DNA of 64,000 nucleotides from Undaria pinnatifida (taxonomy: Eukaryota; Sar; Phaeophyceae; Laminariales; Alariaceae). The stretch covers positions 4,712,706 to 4,776,705 of the forward strand of contig JABAKD010000021.1 of the NCBI GenBank assembly GCA_012845835.1, read 5' to 3'. The translations under genes and the position numbers were made by a program. The notes under the pieces were generated by a model. It had not been told where the DNA came from. It was given only the letters and a program-made list of their open reading frames with translations, and did no database searches. Below, in pieces: positions 58,842-64,000 of this stretch. Position 1 is the first letter of the stretch; every line of letters begins with the position of its first letter.

Positions 58842-59867
58842 CGCACTTCACGTAGGTCAAGTCGAACAAGAAGTGGAAGCCTAAACAACGGCGACCTGCG
58901 CACCCCAAGTGGGGAGTATATGTTCTACGCACTCTCATCACGGCAAGACGTTCTACACCCGCCTGATCTTCTGCCACGTGCCGAGGCCGGTCTTCTTCAG
59001 GACACTGCGCACATTCTCGGACGGGAGCGTTACCGAGACGTCCCAGGAAACGTGTCGCTCGAGAGGTCTTTTGGCGGACGACATGGAGTGGGACCGCTGC
59101 TTAACGGACGCGGCGAATCGTCAGGCTTGCGCGGCCGACCTAAGAGAGCTCTTCGTTACCATCATCAGGCACTGCGACGTTGGCGACCCTCTCTCTTTGT
59201 GGCTGGGAGACCGTGACGGCGTCAACGAGAACATCTTCCACGACGGCCACGCTTTAGACCCCTCTTGCCAGATGTTCGACGCGTTACACAACGTTCCCCT
59301 TCTTCACATCGATCGCTGCCTTCGTGCCGGAGATTACGGTGTTATGGACAACCGCCTTTCGTCACTTGTCGACCCTGTCCCACGCGACCTATCCCACAAG
59401 ATCATCGAGGAGTTGGACGGGCGAAGCCACGACGAGCTGCGGCAACTGCAGGACAAGAGGTTTGGCCAGACCAGCACTGTGCAACGCGCTGCCTTCGACG
59501 GCATCATGGCTGCCCACGCCGCCCTCATTGGCGAGGAGGGCGGACGACGCCGTATATTGCCGGCGGATCAGGCGGGGCAGTATTCATTCTTGTCGACGCA
59601 TCAGTACTGACAAGAATTTCCTACGCCGTCCTTGCCGCTATTTCACTTCGGGAGAAAATCGCCCTTGCCGTTGCCTCAAGCACTGTAGTCTCCAACCTCC
59701 TTCACGGCGCTCGCGCCGCCCACTCCCTGTTTTTGATCCCAACAGACATCAGTACCAAATCCTCTTGCTCAGTGGGGAAGCAGGGCTTGCGAGCCCAGCT
59801 GCTGTGCGCTGCCGACGCAATATTTTGGGACCATGCGCCCACCGCCCACCGGGATATCTTGGTCTAA
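58842..59867 (+). pseudogene. Decayed Helitron (Pif1-type) helicase fragment
   Basis: This is a relic of the helicase domain of a Helitron rolling-circle transposon (Pif1-like superfamily 1B DNA helicase). The first readable frame has FYTRLIFCHV, ADDMEWDRCL, LRELFVTIIRHCDVGDP and QRAAFDGIMAA. Around 59545-59570 the similarity moves to another frame with KIALAVASSTVVSNLLHG, RAAHSLFLIP and WDHAPTAHRD, ending at a TAA at 59865. Another shift lies near 58930-58945, where a G.YMF-like segment precedes. The Walker A glycine loop has become GSGGAVFI without the lysine, and Walker B DE is DH, so both ATPase motifs are lost. No Rep (HUH) domain is visible in the window. The identification rests on remembered Helitron consensus, not a search. 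Confidence 0.85.
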
Positions 59868-60308
59868 CCATGTTTGTGTGCATGTCTGCTGGGATGGTAA
59901 AAAACAAAAAATTACGGGGCATCCTACATTGCTCGCGTACAGCCCGACAGTTGCAACGCGTTTTACGCCACACCGCTCCGTTCTCCACTGGCGTACCTGC
60001 CCCGCTGGCATACGGCCGCCCCACTGGCATGGTTCAGCGTACCACTCGCTCGGTGCATTTCAGACATCACGCATGGACGGGCGCATACACACGCTGGTTG
60101 TACACGCCCAAACATAACAACGGACATTTTTATTTCTCGCGTGATATTCCCTCTTACGCGAAGCTGGTTAAGCAAACTTAATATTTGAGACAGCGGAACG
60201 TACCCGGTGGAGGACGCCGACGCGGGTGCATAGTACGCGCGCCGCAAGGGCCGTTCCTGACGCATCATACAGCAGTAGAGGTGCACCAACATTTTTCTGG
60301 GGCTCGAG

Positions 60309-60586
60309 GCGTGCTACGATTGAGGTACGAAAGTATACCACTTATTGGCTATTTAATTTTGTGCACGACGGTGTGCACCTTAACCCAAAATCGTCGGAAT
60401 TTCATTCTTTTTTTTTTTCGAAAGTTTGTTCTTTGAATGACCCACGTAGGCCATGGGATTGTTCATCGGATTTACCGTTTTCCTTTTTCTTCCAAGTCGG
60501 TTTTCGGCTGGGGAATAGATCTGCTCCAAATTTGAATGCCTCAAGAATGCAAACACTATGGGTATGGGTGCATCTCTAACGTACCA
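60309..60586. mobile_element. Family D element, copy D8
   Basis: It starts CGTGCTACGATTGAGGTACG and ends GTGCATCTCTAACGTACC; the interior is close to D1. Confidence 0.85.
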
Positions 60587-61044
60587 TGGGTCAATCGTCA
60601 ATTAAAGGGCCACGTATATCGCTCGAAAAATTAATACCTGGTATGGGTGAACGGAGAGTGCAAACCGTTGCAATAACCCATGGCCTAGGGTGTACAAAAA
60701 AAACATCTTTCCAAAACAAGAATGTCATTTCGAAAATTTTGGGTGAACTCTCCACGTAAATTAAAAAAAAAAAATGTAGCCAAAGGTATCGTAACACGCG
60801 TCGAAGACATACTGTAGGTGAAATCAAAACAACACCCGATATTCTATGCGCGGAGAGTAATGAGGAACGCATATGCTATGGTTGCATTGTCCCCCTTGAG
60901 CATCGCGATGAACAAATATCCGACACAGTCTCGGCGGCAGTAGTACCGGGCTAGAGACTTCACGCCCTGTACGTACAACTACAACCAACAACTGCAACTA
61001 GTAGTGCGCAGCCGCAACTACGCAGTAGTTGTCCCTTACAACTA

Positions 61045-61395
61045 GCCTCTTAAGTTTTTCCGCCAGTGGTTGTCTGCAGCACCTGGTTGCATACGTTTTC
61101 CAAATAGTAGTTATCTGCAGACAACTTCGTGCCTTGTAGTTGTATAGGTTTTTCTCCCAGTAGTTGTCTGCAGACAAGTATTATAGTTGCATAACTTTTC
61201 CAAACAGTAGTTGTCTACAGACAACTAGTTGCACAACTTTTTCGAACAGTAGTTGTCTGCAGACAAGTAGTTGCACAACTTTTCCAAACAGTTGTTGTCT
61301 ACAGACAACTAGCTGCACAACATTTTCGAACAGTAGTTGCACAACGTTTTCAGACAACAGTTGTCTGGAAGACATCTACGAGTAGTTGTAGTTTA
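61045..61395. repeat. ~51-bp tandem array with AGTTGTCTGCAGACAACT palindrome
   Basis: Units of CAGTAGTTGTCTGCAGACAA, then TAGTTGCACAACTTTTCCAA repeat about six times with drift. Each holds a CTGCAG-centred palindrome. Confidence 0.9.
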
Positions 61396-61467
61396 CAGGG
61401 TGCAAAACTCGCCGATCAGGGGTATCTGCACAAGCAGGCTGCAGCAGCACAGTACGTACTGGTATAT

Positions 61468-61585
61468 ATCAGCTCAGACGTGGTCACGCTCGACAAAAAC
61501 CTCATGAACGATCTCTGCAGCTACTCAGACATGGTGAGCACGTCTTCCCTAAAATGGCTATGATAGCAACTGTAGAAATACTAGA
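61468..61585 (+). pseudogene. Inverted distant copy of E17 3' end plus intron
   Basis: The plus strand reads CAGCTCAGACGTGGTCACGC and TCGACAAAAACCTCATGAAC, then ATGGTGAGCACGTCTTCCC. It matches the last 20 codons of E17 and about 50 bp of its intron, on the opposite strand and 21 kb away. It is closer to the real exon than the local copy at 40.7 kb. No other ABCC exon is seen beside it. Confidence 0.9.
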
Positions 61586-62234
61586 AATACTCGTATATCG
61601 CATTGGAGACGACACAAATATCGTATTACTAGGCCGCGATACAAAGTAGAACCCTTTTCCACTGGCTGGAAACCAGTAACTCCAAGGAGCTTTCCCCAGG
61701 AACACGGGGAGAGATTAGTAGAAATTAACGTACAGTAACAGCAACACAGAGTGATTCAGCAGCACTCAGTAGCATCACGAGAACTAAGCCTTACATATAT
61801 GTGCACACGTTCCGGTTGGGGCAGCAGTTGACCGATAAAGCAGTGTGTACAATTATTCGGGACGCCTGCTGCGGTAGAGGAAGCACTTTGTGGCCCTAAA
61901 TTAAAGCTGAATTTCAGGAGTCCTTATCCAAAATCGCCGAGGATTTCATTAGACTATACTGAAACGCTCGCATTCATTCAACACTTATAGGATAAGAGAT
62001 TGTGCATCGGCTTGCATTTTCATATTTTTCAAAATCGGTTTTTCGGTGGGGTAGTCTATACTCGTACAATAGCCACCCCTGTAAAACGGAAGAATCAACG
62101 CCGGACATGCTCTGTCCACACACAGCCTCGGCGATGAACCGCCGGCTGTAGCTGCGTCAGATGCTATCAGCGCCCTGCGCCAAAATTCCAATTCAGAAAA
62201 AACTTGAAATTCAAACTTTCGATAAAACCGAAAA
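61586..62234. other. No gene recognised
   Basis: Contains a weak family D-like scrap near 61925-62060 (CCAAAATCGCCGAGGATTTC, TTCAAAATCGGTTTTTCGGT). It may include the 3' LTR of the gypsy relic, but no LTR ends could be fixed. Confidence 0.4.
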
Positions 62235-62460
62235 TCAGCAATTCAAAATTCGGGATCCCCCCCAAACCACAACATGATCAAAACGCAGCCCATACTGCTG
62301 TTCGAGTCCCCGCTTCCGATCCATCTTCATCCGCAGCGCCTTGAGCTCTTTTCGCAGCACGGCCGGCGCGCCATCAAACACGCGCAACACCGGCTCCCAG
62401 GTGCTCCCCGCCTCCTCCGGCCCCTCCCAGGCCACCTTGACGACCAAAGTTGGGGCACGA
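62235..62460 (-). pseudogene. Chromodomain-like C-terminus of gypsy integrase
   Basis: VVKVAWEGPEEAGSTWEPV matches the chromodomain core (V.W.G....TWEP). It is followed by a helix-like basic tail KALRMKMDRKRG. Chromodomains at the end of integrase define chromoviruses and direct insertion to marked chromatin. It is in a different frame from the protease and fused to it by deletion. Confidence 0.75.
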
Positions 62461-62479
62461 CTCTGCCGCACTCCACCGC

Positions 62480-63339
62480 AGGCGATTACGCTCAGGTGGG
62501 GGCTTCGCCCGCACAACCCTTGCCCCTGAAAGAAGCCGGACCGCCCCAGGCGTCTTGCGTGCACGTGGGTCACCCGACAACGCCCGACATAACACGTCGA
62601 GGTGCGTGCGAAAAACGATATATTGCAGCACCTTGGCACATTCCGGCGGGGAGCTATGGTCAACAGCGTTATCGACAGCCGTCTCCAACACGCCCACACG
62701 GTCCCGCATTTCCACCTCAGAATCCTGGAATATCATGGGTCGTTGAGACGGCAGCGTCAGCGCGACCATATCGTCCACGTCGACTGGCGCGTCACCGCCC
62801 GGCACGAACGCTGTGACAGCCATCGCCGCTCGCAGCACAGCATCATCGTTGGGCTCGCCCACAGAACGAGCTGTAACCTCCATCCCAGCACCATCTTGAC
62901 GCCCTTGTCCCTTCAGTACAGGGGCCTTGAGCTGCGTCATGACGTCGATGCCGACTTTCTTCCTCAGCGTCTTCTGCCCGATGATAACCACATCGCCCCC
63001 CCCAGGGAAAACGAAAAATGGCATGGTAAATCGGACTGGTCCCCATGGTGTTTCGATCGTTAAGTGGAGCGGACACGATTGCGTCCCAATATCACACTCC
63101 TCGCCCAACGACGTCACTACACGCGCATGCCCAATAAACGCGTGCCTTAACGCGGTTTGCGTCATCCCCGGCTGTCCCTGCAGGGCCTCTACCAGCTCCT
63201 CCGATATAGCTGTAATGCCTGAACCAGAATCCATCAGCACCTTAGCCTCACCAGCCCCGGAAGCACCGGGAACCGCGAGACGCCCTGCGATATGCTGCGT
63301 CAGGGCCTCCAAGTACGGTTCGGTCTCCACCGTATTCAC
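62480..63339 (-). pseudogene. Retropepsin-like aspartic protease region
   Basis: This is the protease of a gypsy-type Pol polyprotein. VLMDSGSGITAISEELVEA carries the active-site D-S-G triad (residues about 37-39 of the open stretch). VVIIGQKTLRKKVGIDV, about 80 residues later, fits the I-L-G flap-end motif. Downstream comes a spacer with MRDRVGVLETAVDNAV and then GARVVRAKPPPERNRLR, which in full elements leads into reverse transcriptase. Here it breaks off at about 62.46 kb. Confidence 0.85.
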
Positions 63340-63403
63340 GCCCGTGTCACCACTTCCACCCGGCTGTAAGACCTAGACACGCGCGTATGAAATGGTGCTG
63401 GTA

Positions 63404-64000
63404 TCACCACATGACTGCTGCGACGCGGGTGCTGGCAGCTGCACCGGAACGGAGTGAAGAACTGGCGCTGCATTCTGTGGCCCAGCGCTCTTGAGATACC
63501 TGGTGCTGCACCGTCTCGGTGAGCCCACAATCCACTGGCACCATCCTTTCACGCCGCACGTGAATGTACACGTAGTCGTCGTCATTCCACCTAGATGGTT
63601 CAGGCGCAGCAGTTTCGGTCTCCGTAACCACCGCCTTTGGAAAGGTCTTGTACGCACTAGCTCGAGGGGTGGCAGTCGCAGGGGACATTCCGGTTTTCTT
63701 GCTCCGGGTATGCTGAGCGGGACCACTTGGGGACTGCTGCTGCTGTACAGGGGTCTGGCAACGGACGCCTTTCCCCGCCTTGCCCTTCTGGCTTTGGGGG
63801 CAGTCCCACTGCATGTGTCCCTGCTTGCCACATACGACACACTCGTTATTGTCGTACCGATGACTTCGCTCTGCTTTCACATCAGCGGCCTTGTCATTCT
63901 CGCGTGAGTCGTGCTCGTCAACAGCACGTCCCTGCGGCTTGGTCCTCGCAGCAGCCGTCGACCTAGAGTCCCGCCGTTTTGCTGTTTGCCGACGTCAGCA
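63404..64000 (-). pseudogene. Gag C-terminus with CCHC zinc knuckle (partial)
   Basis: The minus strand encodes CVVCGKQGHMQWDC at 63800-63841, a perfect C-X2-C-X4-H-X4-C zinc knuckle of retroelement Gag proteins, followed by a Q/S/P-rich tail and WNDDDYVYIHVR. Its frame differs from that of the protease downstream, so a frameshift separates them. The N-terminal Gag lies beyond the window end. Confidence 0.85.

Larger units (their letters stand above)
62235..64000 (-). mobile_element. Deleted Ty3/gypsy chromovirus-type retrotransposon
   Basis: On the minus strand the order is Gag zinc knuckle, aspartic protease, then directly a chromodomain-like segment. Reverse transcriptase, RNase H and integrase core are absent, so the element has a large internal deletion. 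The 5' part runs off the window. A G-rich purine run at about 62255-62262 just past the chromodomain could be the polypurine tract before the 3' LTR. LTR ends were not identified. Coding parts lie in different frames. Confidence 0.82.

Noticed and set aside
62274-62816. Long plus-strand frames over the gypsy relic
   Set aside because: They are antisense to the recognised protease and chromodomain and are P/R-rich shadows.

Overview
The window is nuclear DNA of a eukaryote with long, repeat-loaded introns. The best guess is a stramenopile, most likely a brown alga. This is an inference from an ABC-transporter gene split into about 30 small exons, introns averaging about 1 kb, abundant microsatellites, a Helitron relic and a chromodomain-bearing Ty3/gypsy relic. 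No rRNA, tRNA, CRISPR array or bacterial-style operon was found.

The one well-supported host gene is a full-transporter ABCC (MRP-type) gene on the minus strand. It runs from about 57.0 kb down to a TAA stop at 23652. Thirty exons (E1 to E30) were placed by hand from splice sites and protein similarity. Every exon joins in phase, giving 1273 codons plus stop. Domain order is TMD1 (E1-E8), NBD1 (E9-E13), linker (E14), TMD2 (E15-E21), NBD2 (E22-E29) and a C-terminal tail (E30). All ATPase motifs are present. Only the initiating exon, probably a few tens of codons, could not be placed.

The most unusual signal is that at least ten of these exons have degenerate partial copies in the neighbouring introns. 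The copies often include the splice donor or acceptor itself. Two lie further off, at 31.4 kb and, in opposite orientation, at 61.5 kb. This looks like recurrent local duplication across exon-intron junctions.

Layout: 0-3 kb holds a degenerate 65-79 bp tandem array, an S/T/P/A-rich minus-strand coding-like tract and a palindrome with two arms of about 400 bp. From 5.3 to 7 kb there is a coding-like, internally repeated minus-strand region with one predicted membrane segment. From 10.1 to 12.45 kb lie four related repeat units, two of them folded back on themselves. The 13-23 kb stretch is repeats only, with several short inverted-repeat elements and ACCGTACC-type minisatellites. The ABCC gene fills 23.6-57 kb and its introns carry most of the short inverted-repeat elements. 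A decayed Helitron helicase lies at 58.8-59.9 kb, a 51-bp-type tandem array at 61 kb, and a deleted gypsy chromovirus on the minus strand from 62.2 kb past the window end.

Several dispersed families with terminal inverted repeats (called B, D, F and G here) recur across the window. Two longer families without clear termini (A and C) and a poly(A)-tailed 130-bp repeat also recur.
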